Assembly: GCA_036506155.1 (NCBI GenBank)
Contig: DASXSF010000036.1
Location: 1 to 44,284, forward strand
DNA: 44,284 bases
Source: DASXRA01 sp036506155
GTDB taxonomy: Bacteria; Actinomycetota; Actinomycetes; Mycobacteriales; Jatrophihabitantaceae
Direction of reading: 5' to 3'
How positions within the stretch are numbered: position 1 is the stretch's first letter; every line of letters begins with the position of its first letter. This document shows positions 8,028 through 15,708 of the stretch, piece by piece. Position numbers and translations under genes: made by a program. The notes below the pieces were generated by a model. It was not told the origin of the DNA. It ran no database searches and saw only the letters and a program-made list of their open reading frames with translations.

Positions 8028-9515
8028 CTAGCCCGATTGCATGGGGATCCTCTCGCCTGGGGCGGGGAATCCGCCTCGCCGTTCCTGTGCCCGGACGCGG
8101 GGCGCGGTCAGCAGCGCCCCGGCGAAAGCCACTACCAGCGCCACCAGCACCCCGAGGTTGGCGAACGCCCAAGACCCCGACTTGCCACCCAGTCCGAACG
8201 GCCCCAGCAGGTACCCCTGCCAGTGCAGCCAGCCGGCGTAGGTGTTCGTCACGAGCCCCCAGCCCAGCACGGTGCCGATGCCGAGCAACGCGACGGGCCG
8301 TACGGCGACGTCACCGTACCGGCCGGTACGGTCGAACAGCTCGGCCTCGGCGTAGTCGGCCCGGCGGAGCGCTATATCGGCGAGCATGACCCCGCACCAC
8401 GCCGCGATCGGCACGCCCAGAGTGATCAGGAAGCCCTGGAACGGCCCGATGAAGTTGTGCGAGAAGAACACTACGTAGACGGTGCCGGCCACCATGATGG
8501 TCCCGTCGACGAACGCCGCGAGGTAGCGCGGGATGCGCAGGCCGGCGGTCAGCAGGGCCAGGCCGCTGGAGTAGATGTCCAGCACCGCGCCGCCGATCAG
8601 GCCCAGCACGGCGACGACCGCGAACGGCACGAGGAACCACGTGGGCAGGATCGTGGTCAGCGCCCCGATGGGATCAGCGCTCATGGCAGCGCTGAGCCGG
8701 GGCGACGAGCCGGCCAGCAGCAGCCCGAACACAAGCAACACCACCGGTCCCAGCGCGGCCCCGAACGTTGTCCACCCCACGACGCCGGCGCTCGACGAAC
8801 GGCGCGGCAGATACCGGCTGTAGTCGGCGGCCGCGTTCACCCAGCCCAGCCCGAACCCCGTCATGACGAACACGAGCGCGCCCACTACGTGCTGTGCCGA
8901 ACCGCTCGGCAGGGCCGAGACGACGTGCCAGTGCACGTGGTCGGCCACGAGGCCGATGTAGACAACGGTGAGCAGGCCGGCGACGACGGTGATCAGCGCC
9001 TGCAGCCGCATGATCAGGTCGAAACCGATCACGCCGGCGGCCACCGTGATCGCCGATACGACGATCAGGGCAACGACTTTCGTCGGGGTTCCGCCGCCCC
9101 AGCCGAGCCGGTGAAACACCGTCGAGGTGGCCAGCGTGGCAAGGACGACCAGCACCGTCTCCCAGCCGACAGTGAGCACCCAGGACAGCAGCGCGGGCAG
9201 GCGGTTGCCGCGTACCCCGAATGCAGCTCGGCTGAGCACCATCGTCGGCGCCGATCCTCGCTTGCCGGCCAGCGCGATGAACCCGCACAGGAGGAATGAC
9301 ACAACGACACCGATGACGCCCGCGATCGCCGCCTGCCAGAACGACACCCCGAAGCTGAGCACGAACGCGCCGTAGCTGATGCCGAGTACCGAGATGTTGG
9401 ACGCGAACCAGGGCCAGAACAGGTCACGCGGACGCCCCCTGCGCTCGTCCTCGCCGATCACGTTGATGCCGTTGAGTTCGACGCCGCGCGGCACCACCTC
9501 GAGTACGTCGACCAT
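8028..9515 (-). CDS. NCS1-family cytosine/purine permease
   Basis: 495 residues with about 12 predicted membrane segments. The N-terminal signature GVELNGINVIGEDERRGRP, then FWPWFASNISVLGISYGAF, and the stretch SRAAFGVRGNRLPALLSW are typical of nucleobase:cation symporters of the NCS1 family (CodB-like). It would import cytosine, purines, allantoin or thiamine-like compounds by proton or sodium symport; the ligand is not decidable here. The ATG at 9515 is preferred over the upstream ATG at 9548 because GGAG lies 5 nt before it. It is divergent from the DinB-like gene (52 bp apart) and upstream of the oxidoreductase gene. Confidence 0.92.
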   Translation of the reverse strand: MVDVLEVVPRGVELNGINVIGEDERRGRPRDLFWPWFASNISVLGISYGAFVLSFGVSFWQAAIAGVIGVVVSFLLCGFIALAGKRGSAPTMVLSRAAFGVRGNRLPALLSWVLTVGWETVLVVLATLATSTVFHRLGWGGGTPTKVVALIVVSAITVAAGVIGFDLIMRLQALITVVAGLLTVVYIGLVADHVHWHVVSALPSGSAQHVVGALVFVMTGFGLGWVNAAADYSRYLPRRSSSAGVVGWTTFGAALGPVVLLVFGLLLAGSSPRLSAAMSADPIGALTTILPTWFLVPFAVVAVLGLIGGAVLDIYSSGLALLTAGLRIPRYLAAFVDGTIMVAGTVYVVFFSHNFIGPFQGFLITLGVPIAAWCGVMLADIALRRADYAEAELFDRTGRYGDVAVRPVALLGIGTVLGWGLVTNTYAGWLHWQGYLLGPFGLGGKSGSWAFANLGVLVALVVAFAGALLTAPRVRAQERRGGFPAPGERIPMQSG

Positions 9516-9567
9516 GGCCACTCCGATCGCCGGTGTTCCCAGTGGCACAACACCGGCCGCGCCGCCA

Positions 9568-10098
9568 ATGATCCCGGTACAGTCGGCGACCGTGCCGGAA
9601 CAGCCGCCGACGCTCGACGATCCGCCGGCGACCGTCGCTGATCCGCGTGTCCTGTTGCTGCGCTACCTCGACTGGTACCGCGAGGCGCTGTTCCGAAAGG
9701 TCGAGGGGCTCTCGGACGAGGCGCTGCGCACGCCCGTCGTGCCGCTCGGCTGGTCGCCGCTGGGCCTGATCCAGCACCTGGGCTGGGTCGAGCGCCGCTG
9801 GATGCGCTGGGGCTTCGCCGCCGAGGACCTCGTCGCGTATCCGGACGGCGACGAGTGGCGGATCGACGCGCCGACGTCAGAGGTGGTGTACCGCTACCGT
9901 GCCGAGGTCGCCCGTTCCCGCGAACTGGCCACCTCATACGAGCTCGACACGCCGTCACGAACCGGCGGCCGGTTCCCCGATCCCGCTACGGCACCCACTC
10001 TGGGACGCATCCTGTTTCACCTGCTCCAGGAGTACGCGCGGCACATCGGACACCTCGATGTGGCGCGCCAGCTCATCGACGGCGTCACCGGCGAGTGA
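9568..10098 (+). CDS. DinB/DUF664-family protein (mycothiol-transferase clan)
   Basis: 176 residues forming the four-helix DinB fold of the DUF664 branch: LLLRYLDWYREALFRKVEGL near the start, then SPLGLIQHLGWVERRWMRW, and FHLLQEYARHIGHLDVARQL near the end. Histidines in QHLGWVE and the YARHIGHLD motif are the expected metal ligands. Actinobacterial members are thought to be mycothiol-dependent transferases or detoxification enzymes. That is family knowledge, not shown here. This is a different family from the DNA polymerase DinB at 12062-13255. The ATG at 9568 is the first Met that does not overlap the divergent permease gene; the first 25 residues are Pro/Thr-rich. Confidence 0.88.
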   Translation: MIPVQSATVPEQPPTLDDPPATVADPRVLLLRYLDWYREALFRKVEGLSDEALRTPVVPLGWSPLGLIQHLGWVERRWMRWGFAAEDLVAYPDGDEWRIDAPTSEVVYRYRAEVARSRELATSYELDTPSRTGGRFPDPATAPTLGRILFHLLQEYARHIGHLDVARQLIDGVTGE

Positions 10099-10107
10099 AC
10101 CGAGCGA

Positions 10108-10869
10108 TCAGCCGAGGCCGCCCAGCACGTTCTGGTCCCAGTCGATCACCGATCCCGTTACGACCCCGCTGCGGTCGGAGAGCAGGAACACCACGAAGTC
10201 GGCGATCTCGTCCACCTGGCCGAGCTTGCCCATCGGCAACCGCCGCGCAGCCTGCTCGCGCCAGTCATCGCCGGCGTCGTGGAACTCCCGCTGGGTAACG
10301 TTCTCACCATCCGTGTCGGTCCAGCCGATATCGAGCCCGTTGATGCGGATCCGGTCGAAGCGATGCGCATGCGCGGCATTGCGGGTCAGCCCGGCCAGGC
10401 CGGCTTTGGCGGCGACGTACGGAGCGAGGTACGGCTGCCCGCCGTGCTCCGACGAGGAGATGATGTTGACGATCGTGCCCGGCGCGCCGCGCCGCAGCAT
10501 GTCGGCCACCGCAACCTGCATCGCGAAGAACGGCGCCCGCAGGTTGACCGCGATGTGTGCGTCGAACAGTTCCGGTGTCGTATCGAGCAAGGTGCCCCGC
10601 GACGTCAGCCCCGCGGAGTTGACGAGGCAGTCCACCCGTCCGTGCCTGTCGATCACCGCCGCCACCGCCGCCCGCACCGCCGCGACATCGGCCATGTCTG
10701 CCCGGACGTACGTGCCACCCAGCTCGCCGGCCAAGGCCTCGCCGAGTTCCCGCCGGCGCCCGGTGATCGCCACTGTCGCGCCTTCGCGCACCGCCGCCCG
10801 CGCGATACCCGCGCCCAGCCCCTGTGTCGCGCCGTTGACCAGGACGATGCGCCCGTCCAGCAGACTCAT
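10108..10869 (-). CDS. Short-chain dehydrogenase/reductase (SDR)
   Basis: 253 residues, a classical SDR. The cofactor-binding motif is VNGATQGLGAGIA (residues 11-23), NSAG lies at 84-87, and the catalytic triad is Ser138, Tyr151 and Lys155 (YVAAK). The basic residues GRRR after the second strand suggest NADP(H) preference. The substrate is unknown. Its ATG overlaps the stop of the upstream phytanoyl-CoA-dioxygenase-like gene by 4 bp (ATGA), so the two are translationally coupled and probably act on the same compound. The 3' end faces the DinB-like gene with a 9-bp gap. Confidence 0.93.
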   Translation of the reverse strand: MSLLDGRIVLVNGATQGLGAGIARAAVREGATVAITGRRRELGEALAGELGGTYVRADMADVAAVRAAVAAVIDRHGRVDCLVNSAGLTSRGTLLDTTPELFDAHIAVNLRAPFFAMQVAVADMLRRGAPGTIVNIISSSEHGGQPYLAPYVAAKAGLAGLTRNAAHAHRFDRIRINGLDIGWTDTDGENVTQREFHDAGDDWREQAARRLPMGKLGQVDEIADFVVFLLSDRSGVVTGSVIDWDQNVLGGLG

Positions 10870-11957
10870 GCCGCTCGCCGTTCTGCGTGAGCCGCAAGCT
10901 CCGAACGCACCCGAGCCGGTTCCCAGCGTTCGGCGAGCGCCTGCCGGACAATGTCAGTCTGGCTGCGCGGCGCCATGCCGTCGAGCGGCGGATCGCGGTC
11001 GAGATTCGTCGGGAACGCATAGCCTTCGGCGGCCGCGGCCACCACGTTGTGCCGGGCGTGTTCCTCGGGAATCCGCAGCATGGCTGGATAGAGGGCGTTG
11101 CACATGGCTAGGCGGTCGACGCTTTCCATGGCCCGTCCGAACGGCGACGAGACCTGAAGCAGGTTCGCCATCCGCCGGATGCTACTCGACCGGTTCGTCC
11201 CAGCAGCGTGAAATACAGCCGGGTTGAAGAAGACGGCGTCGCCCTTCGCCAGTGGTAGCTGCACCCGGTGCTCATCGAAGTAATCGCGGAATTCCGGGCG
11301 CGATGTGGCGACGTAGCCGGGCAGGTACATCTGCGAGTACGGCAGGTAGAGGGTGGGGCCGCTCTCGACCGGCATGTCGCAGTGCGCCACCGCACCCTGG
11401 ATCGTCAGCACTGGCGACAGCGCGTGCACGTGCTCGGGGTACGCCTCGATCGCGGCAGCCGACTGGAACCCGAGGTGGTAGTCACGGTGCGCGACCTGCG
11501 CGGCGCCCCCCGGATTCACGACGTTCACCTGGGACGTGACCTGGTAGCCCGGCCCCAACCACGCCGTCGATACGAACGCGATCACGTCGCTGGCGTAGTA
11601 GTCGCAGAACAGGTCAGGGGCACGAAGCGCCAGCTTCTGCAGCGCGTTCCAGACTCGGTCGTTCGCCCCGGGCTTCGCGAAGTGATCACCGACCGACGGC
11701 TGCGACGCGATCATCTGCTCGAAGGCCGCCGTCGCCCCGTCGACGGGGCCTGATGGGAGCGCCCGGCGGAATACTGCGACACCGGGCCCGACGGAAAGCG
11801 CCCGGACCAGTTCGGCGCCCAGCGCGTCGCACAGGCGCGGGCTGTCGTAGATCAGGACGTTGTGCTCGACGCTTGCCGCTAACGGGTACTCGACCCGGTC
11901 GGTGATGCGCTCGACCACTGCGCGGAAGTCGTCGAGCCGGCAGGTAGTGGCGGTCAT
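10866..11957 (-). CDS. Phytanoyl-CoA dioxygenase (PhyH)-family Fe(II)/2-oxoglutarate oxygenase
   Basis: 363 residues. The iron-binding facial triad is visible as His157 and Asp159 in QVAHRDYHLGF and His250 in AVFFNPAVFHAAGTNRS, with Arg256 or a nearby Arg positioned to bind 2-oxoglutarate. The core is preceded by about 100 residues containing a substrate-cap-like region. PhyH enzymes hydroxylate fatty acyl-CoA, ectoine, or secondary-metabolite scaffolds; the substrate here is unknown. The downstream overlapping SDR could oxidise the hydroxyl group produced, a plausible two-step hydroxylation/oxidation pair (inference). A palindromic repeat element lies just upstream at 12000-12046. Confidence 0.87.
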   Translation of the reverse strand: MTATTCRLDDFRAVVERITDRVEYPLAASVEHNVLIYDSPRLCDALGAELVRALSVGPGVAVFRRALPSGPVDGATAAFEQMIASQPSVGDHFAKPGANDRVWNALQKLALRAPDLFCDYYASDVIAFVSTAWLGPGYQVTSQVNVVNPGGAAQVAHRDYHLGFQSAAAIEAYPEHVHALSPVLTIQGAVAHCDMPVESGPTLYLPYSQMYLPGYVATSRPEFRDYFDEHRVQLPLAKGDAVFFNPAVFHAAGTNRSSSIRRMANLLQVSSPFGRAMESVDRLAMCNALYPAMLRIPEEHARHNVVAAAAEGYAFPTNLDRDPPLDGMAPRSQTDIVRQALAERWEPARVRSELAAHAERRAA

Positions 11958-11999
11958 GGCACCAGCCTAGGGACAGCCGGCATGACCAGTTCCGTCGGC

Positions 12000-12046
12000 G
12001 ATTGCGCAAGAATCCCCGGCTCTGCGCGAGGAATCCTTGCGCAATC
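12000..12046. repeat. Palindromic repeat element, copy A
   Basis: A 47-bp imperfect inverted repeat whose tips are GATTGCGCAA and TTGCGCAATC, with inner arms AGAATCCCCGG and CGAGGAATCC. It lies between the DNA polymerase IV stop codon and the PhyH gene. A second element with the same tips and inner sequence is at 24817-24862, so this is a dispersed repeat rather than a one-off terminator. Confidence 0.85.
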
Positions 12047-12061
12047 GGGCCGGGTTCGGGG

Positions 12062-13255
12062 CTAGTCCGGCAGCAGCGGCACGGTCAGCCCGGGGTCGCG
12101 GCCGAGCAGCACCCCTCGGGTGACCGCGGCCGTGCCGAACCGCTCGCGCACCTCGTCCAGCGCGGCGTCGAGCGCGCCGGCGGTGTCGAAGGGCAGCGGT
12201 AGCTGCAGCACGCCGTCGTTGTCGAGGTTGGCCACCGTGATACCGACCAGCGTGATGCCGCGGGCGGCGATCAGCGAGGCGGCTTCGGCCAGCAACGCCC
12301 GCGCGGCCGTAAGGATCGTCTCGGTCTGCGCGGTCGGGCGCAGCATCGTATGCGAGCGCGTAGCCCGGCTCGCGTCGTCGAAGCGCAGCCGGAGCACGAC
12401 GGTGCGCCCGATCCGCCCGGCGGTGCGCATACGCCGCGTGACCCGGTCGACGAGCCCGACGAGCGTCGCCTCGACCTCGCCCGGCGACTTGGGACGCCAC
12501 CCGAGCGCGCGCTGCGAGCCGATCGAGCCACGCCGCCGCCCCACCTGCACCGGACGGGGGTCGCGGTTGTGCGCGAGCGCGGCGAGGTGCCGCCCGGACG
12601 CCCGTCCGAGCATCGAGACCAGCGTCGGCTCGGGCAGCTCGGCCACCTCACGCACCATGAAGATGCCCCGCTCGTGGAGCTTCGCCGCGGTGACCTGCCC
12701 GACGCCCCACAGCCGCTCGACCGGCAACGCGTGCAGGAACGTCAGCTCACGTTCGGGCTGCACGACGAGCAGACCGTCGGGCTTGGCCACCCCGCTCGCG
12801 ACCTTGGCGAGAAACTTCGTCCGAGCGACGCCCACGGTGATCGGCAGCCCGACCTCGGCGCGCACCCGGTCACGCAGCTGCACCGCGATCTCCGTGGGCG
12901 TGCCGGACACGGCGCCCAGCCCGCCGACGTCCAGAAACGCCTCGTCGATGGACAGGCCCTCGACGAGCGGCGTCGTGCCCCGGAACACCTCGAACACTGC
13001 CTTGCTCGCGTCGGAGTACGCCGACATCCGGGGCGATACCACGATCGCTTGGGGGCACAGTGCCCGTGCTTGCCGGCCACCCATCGCGGTGCGCACACCG
13101 AACGCCTTCGCCTCGTAGCTCGCCGCGAGAACGACGCCCGCCCCAACGATCACCGGACGGCCGAGCAGCCGCGGATCGTCGCGCTGCTCGACCGACGCGT
13201 AGAACGAGTCGAGGTCGGCGTGCAGGATCGACGCGGTATCTCGGGACACGAACAT
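12062..13255 (-). CDS. dinB: DNA polymerase IV (Y-family translesion polymerase)
   Basis: 397 residues. It carries the Y-family motifs HADLDSFYASVEQ (metal ligands near Asp14/Asp16), AASYEAKAFGVRTAMG and LSIDEAFLDV (catalytic Asp104-Glu105), then ITVGVARTKFLAKVAS and the helix-hairpin-helix region ERLWGVGQVTAAKL. A C-terminal QLPLPF segment looks like a beta-clamp binding motif. The enzyme copies past damaged template bases. The ATG at 13255 (or GTG at 13249) is chosen because homology begins there; upstream in-frame sequence is unlike the family. No Shine-Dalgarno sequence is visible, and the LexA box covers the start, so a leaderless transcript is likely. SOS control is therefore expected. 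Confidence 0.95.
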   Translation of the reverse strand: MFVSRDTASILHADLDSFYASVEQRDDPRLLGRPVIVGAGVVLAASYEAKAFGVRTAMGGRQARALCPQAIVVSPRMSAYSDASKAVFEVFRGTTPLVEGLSIDEAFLDVGGLGAVSGTPTEIAVQLRDRVRAEVGLPITVGVARTKFLAKVASGVAKPDGLLVVQPERELTFLHALPVERLWGVGQVTAAKLHERGIFMVREVAELPEPTLVSMLGRASGRHLAALAHNRDPRPVQVGRRRGSIGSQRALGWRPKSPGEVEATLVGLVDRVTRRMRTAGRIGRTVVLRLRFDDASRATRSHTMLRPTAQTETILTAARALLAEAASLIAARGITLVGITVANLDNDGVLQLPLPFDTAGALDAALDEVRERFGTAAVTRGVLLGRDPGLTVPLLPD

Positions 13256-13262
13256 ATGTTCG
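13249..13262. promoter_or_regulatory. LexA (SOS) box over the dinB start codon
   Basis: CGAACATATGTTCG is a perfect 14-bp palindrome matching the Gram-positive/actinobacterial LexA consensus CGAAC-N4-GTTCG. It overlaps the proposed ATG (13253-13255) of the polymerase IV gene, so LexA bound here would block transcription initiation of a leaderless mRNA. It also lies upstream of the divergent MBL-fold gene, but about 170 bp away. Confidence 0.85.
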
Positions 13263-13434
13263 CATGCGGATACGTGCTGTGCGTCAGATCCGGCAGGGTT
13301 TCGGGGCTGATCCGTAACCGGGAGTTCGAGCTTGAGCAAGAGCAGCAACCCGGGCCAATGCTGCTTGCAAGCTACTACCACCAGGTACTACGGTCTCGGC
13401 AAGCGATTGCAAACCACAAGCGGAGGGAACCCCC

Positions 13435-14265
13435 GTGCTGAGGCAGGTCGCGGACGGTGTGCTGATCCACCAGAGCGAGTTCATGCAGAGCAACGCCGTT
13501 GTCGTGCACGGCCGGGCTGGCGTGTTGCTCATCGACCCGGGGGTGCTCGGCTACGAAATGGCCTGCCTCGCGAACGACGTTCGCGAGCTGGGCCAGCCCG
13601 TTGTGGGAGGCTTCTCGACGCATCCGCATTGGGATCACCTGCTCTGGCACATCCAGCTCGGCGCGGTGCCTCGTTACGGCACGGCCCGCTGCGCGGCCAC
13701 GGTCCGAGATCGGCTGTCGGACCCGGGTGCGAAGGCCCGCGTCGCCACGCTGATACCGCCGGACATCGTCGACGATGTGCCGCTGGACCTGCTCGGCCTC
13801 ATCACCGGCCTGCCCGCCGAGACGACACAGATTCCCTGGGACGGCCCGCAAGTCCGGATCATCGAGCATCAGGCGCATGCCCCGGGCCATGCGGCGCTGT
13901 TGATCGAGGAACGCGGGGTTCTCGTCGCGGGCGACATGCTGTCTGATGTCTTGATTCCGATGCTCGACTTGAACGACACCACTGACCCGATCGACGACTA
14001 CCTGGCCGCGCTGCGGCTGCTCGAGGGCGTGGCGGGCGACGTCGGTGTCCTCGTGCCCGGCCACGGGTCCATCGGCGCAGCTGATCAGGTACACGCGCGG
14101 ATCGAGCAGGATCGGGCGTACGTGCACGCCTTGCGTGACGCCCATGATCTCAGCGACCCGCGGGTCGGCCCAACGGCGTACGGCAAGGATTTTCTGCCTG
14201 GCGTACACGCGTGGCAACTCCAGCGCCTCGCCCGAAGTAGCGAGCGCGACGGGATGCCCGGCTAG
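13435..14265 (+). CDS. MBL-fold metallohydrolase
   Basis: 276 residues of the metallo-beta-lactamase superfamily. The metal-binding motif is STHPHWDH (residues 61-68, His63/His65/Asp67/His68), followed by HAPGHAALLI, VLVAGDMLSD and LVPGHGSIG, supplying the remaining His and Asp ligands. The fold hydrolyses esters, thioesters, lactones or phosphodiesters; the substrate cannot be assigned. The GTG at 13435 is supported by GGAGGG 7 nt upstream. It is transcribed away from the dinB gene and towards the SRPBCC gene, with a long hairpin between the two 3' ends. Confidence 0.9.
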   Translation: MLRQVADGVLIHQSEFMQSNAVVVHGRAGVLLIDPGVLGYEMACLANDVRELGQPVVGGFSTHPHWDHLLWHIQLGAVPRYGTARCAATVRDRLSDPGAKARVATLIPPDIVDDVPLDLLGLITGLPAETTQIPWDGPQVRIIEHQAHAPGHAALLIEERGVLVAGDMLSDVLIPMLDLNDTTDPIDDYLAALRLLEGVAGDVGVLVPGHGSIGAADQVHARIEQDRAYVHALRDAHDLSDPRVGPTAYGKDFLPGVHAWQLQRLARSSERDGMPG

Positions 14266-14299
14266 CGATCGGGCCGCGGCACACTACGACGCTGCCAAT

Positions 14300-14363
14300 T
14301 TGGCGACGCAAGACGCACGTCAACGGCGGATCAGGTAGCTCAGGTGCGTCCTGCGGTCGCCAG
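14300..14363. terminator. Candidate bidirectional terminator hairpin
   Basis: Arms TTGGCGACGCAAGACGCAC (14300-14318) and GTGCGTCCTGCGGTCGCCAG (14344-14363) are nearly complementary, with one bulge and few mismatches, around a 25-nt loop. They lie between two convergent genes, where a shared terminator would be expected. No T-tract is seen on either side. Confidence 0.5.
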
Positions 14364-14401
14364 TGGCGTCGCTGCCGCCGCAATGACGCCGCCCATGGCA
14401 T

Positions 14402-14878
14402 TCAGCGCTGTTTTGCGAGCAACCCGTCCAAAAGCTCGTAGCTGCGCTCGACGCCGCTCATCATCCCGGTGGCGAGCGCGGCGTCGCGCGCCTCCCGCGA
14501 GTCATAGCGCACCGTCTGGGTGACCGTCGTCCTGCCGTCCTCCTCGCTGAACTGCAACGTGTTGACGGTCTCCGGCCAGTCCGGACCCCACCGCTCGGTG
14601 TTGACGATCCGGAAAGGAGGCACGACCTCGCGGTAGACGCCCGTCATCTCGAGCTTGCGCCCGTCGGCGTGCTGCCACGCGAACCGCCATGATCCGCCCG
14701 GGCGCAGGTCGATCTCGCGCAGCGGCATCGTCCAGCCCTCGGGCCCGAGCAGCCACTGCGTCACGTGCTCGGGCTTCGTGTGCGCCTCGAACACCAGCTG
14801 CCGCGGCGCGTCGAATGCACGGCTGATCGCAATCTCCTCGTCCGACACCATCGTCAGCGTTGTCGTGTTAGTGCTCAT
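14402..14878 (-). CDS. SRPBCC/AHSA1-domain protein
   Basis: 158 residues. The opening ISRAFDAPRQLVFEAHTKPE, then HVTQWLLGPEGWTMP and GGSWRFAW, and the end GMMSGVERSYELLDGLLA are typical of the AHSA1 (activator of Hsp90 ATPase homologue 1-like) group of START-like proteins, which enclose a hydrophobic ligand cavity. Its first bases overlap the ArsR gene by 11 bp. The ArsR-SRPBCC pair is a very common two-gene operon, in which the regulator controls both genes. The ligand is unknown. Confidence 0.92.
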   Translation of the reverse strand: MSTNTTTLTMVSDEEIAISRAFDAPRQLVFEAHTKPEHVTQWLLGPEGWTMPLREIDLRPGGSWRFAWQHADGRKLEMTGVYREVVPPFRIVNTERWGPDWPETVNTLQFSEEDGRTTVTQTVRYDSREARDAALATGMMSGVERSYELLDGLLAKQR

Positions 14879-15206
14879 CGCCCTGCTCCTTCATCCGGTC
14901 CAGGTACCTGTCCAGTCGGCGGTAGCTCTCGTCCCAAAACTGCCGGTATCGCTCGGCCCATTCGGTGACGCCCTTGAGCGGCGTTGCGTCCAGCTCGCAG
15001 GGACGCCACTGCGCCGCACGACCCCGCTTGATCAGCCCCGCGCGTTCGAGCACGCGCAGATGCTTCGAGATCGCCGGACCGCTCATCGCGAACGGCGCCG
15101 CCAGTTCCTTCACGGTCGCCGAGCCGTCGAGCAGCCGGCCGAGGATGGCGCGTCGCGTGGGATCGGCGAGCGCCGCGAACGTCATGCTCAGCTGGTCGGT
15201 TGCCAC
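14868..15206 (-). CDS. ArsR-family winged-helix regulator
   Basis: 112 residues. The winged helix-turn-helix is clear (FAALADPTRRAILGRLLDG, then VKELAAPFAMSGPAISKHLR and VLERAGLIKRGRAAQWRPC). There is no CxC metal-binding motif, so it is the non-metal type usually paired with SRPBCC proteins. The C-terminal WAERYRQFWDESYRRLDRYL helix is typical of that branch. It starts at GTG 15206, only 8 bp from a near-perfect 28-bp operator, so transcription probably begins close to the start codon and is self-repressed. Confidence 0.93.
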   Translation of the reverse strand: MATDQLSMTFAALADPTRRAILGRLLDGSATVKELAAPFAMSGPAISKHLRVLERAGLIKRGRAAQWRPCELDATPLKGVTEWAERYRQFWDESYRRLDRYLDRMKEQGDEH

Positions 15207-15213
15207 GATGTCT

Positions 15214-15241
15214 AACCAATCGGTTATCTAACCGATTAGTT
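15214..15241. promoter_or_regulatory. Operator of the ArsR-SRPBCC operon
   Basis: Two 13-bp arms, AACCAATCGGTTA and TAACCGATTAGTT, separated by 2 bp, match at 12 of 13 positions. They lie immediately upstream of the ArsR gene in an AT-richer patch suited to a promoter. Autoregulation by that protein is the natural inference. Confidence 0.75.
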
Positions 15242-15289
15242 TTCTACGCGCACGCGCCCATGCCTGTCAAGCGGGGTCAGGAAGGGCCT

Positions 15290-15520
15290 TCAGGGCTTGC
15301 GAGCGAACGCGATGCCGCGCTGCAACGTCAGCACGGTCAGGCTCGCCTGCACCTGGGCGCGGGTGGCGGCGCGGCGCACATCCAGCGGCAGCCGCCCCCA
15401 CACCGCGTCGACGATCTCATCGACCGTCACGTTAACGACTGACTCGTCGCGCTCACGGGTGTCGCGATCGTGCCGGGCGAGCGCGTCCTCGATCCATCCG
15501 CGCAGCTCCGCTCGGTCCAT
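15290..15520 (-). CDS. Small hypothetical protein
   Basis: 76 residues, charged and mostly helical (MDRAELRGWIEDALARHD at the start; VTVDEIVDAVWGRLPLDVRR in the middle). I do not recognise a family. The acidic/basic periodicity and lack of shadow-frame composition suggest a real gene; an upstream in-frame Met at 15541 would add 7 residues. It lies between the ArsR operator and the phosphoesterase terminator, with no obvious partner. Confidence 0.5.
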   Translation of the reverse strand: MDRAELRGWIEDALARHDRDTRERDESVVNVTVDEIVDAVWGRLPLDVRRAATRAQVQASLTVLTLQRGIAFARKP

Positions 15521-15659
15521 TGCCCCAGCCTCGCGCGCCACCGGCGACCATGTCCAGGCGAGAGCACGTCCATCCGACTGGCATCAACTGCCGTGACACA
15601 CAAATGACAGGGTGACATCTGGTGCTTGGCATGTGACGCGTTGTAAGTTCTGCGTCGCA

Positions 15660-15694
15660 CCCCGGCCATCAGGCGCTACGCCCAATGGCCGGGG
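15660..15694 (-). terminator. Terminator hairpin after the secreted phosphoesterase gene
   Basis: Perfect 10-bp arms CCCCGGCCAT (15660-15669) and ATGGCCGGGG (15685-15694) surround a 15-nt loop, 14 bp beyond the stop codon of the minus-strand gene ending at 15709. No T-tract follows, as is common in actinobacteria. Confidence 0.65.
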
Positions 15695-15708
15695 TTGTCC
15701 ACACTGCG

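Noticed and set aside
7854..9299. Plus-strand frame of about 480 codons opposite the NCS1 permease
   Set aside because: Gln/Arg/His-rich, no membrane segments or motifs. It is the complement of a transmembrane gene.
14325..14365. tRNA-like start (GGCGGATCAGGTAGCTCAGG)
   Set aside because: It resembles the D-arm of a tRNA, but no T-arm (GGTTCGAATCC type) or matching acceptor stem follows at the right distance. The bases belong to the loop and arm of the convergent hairpin.
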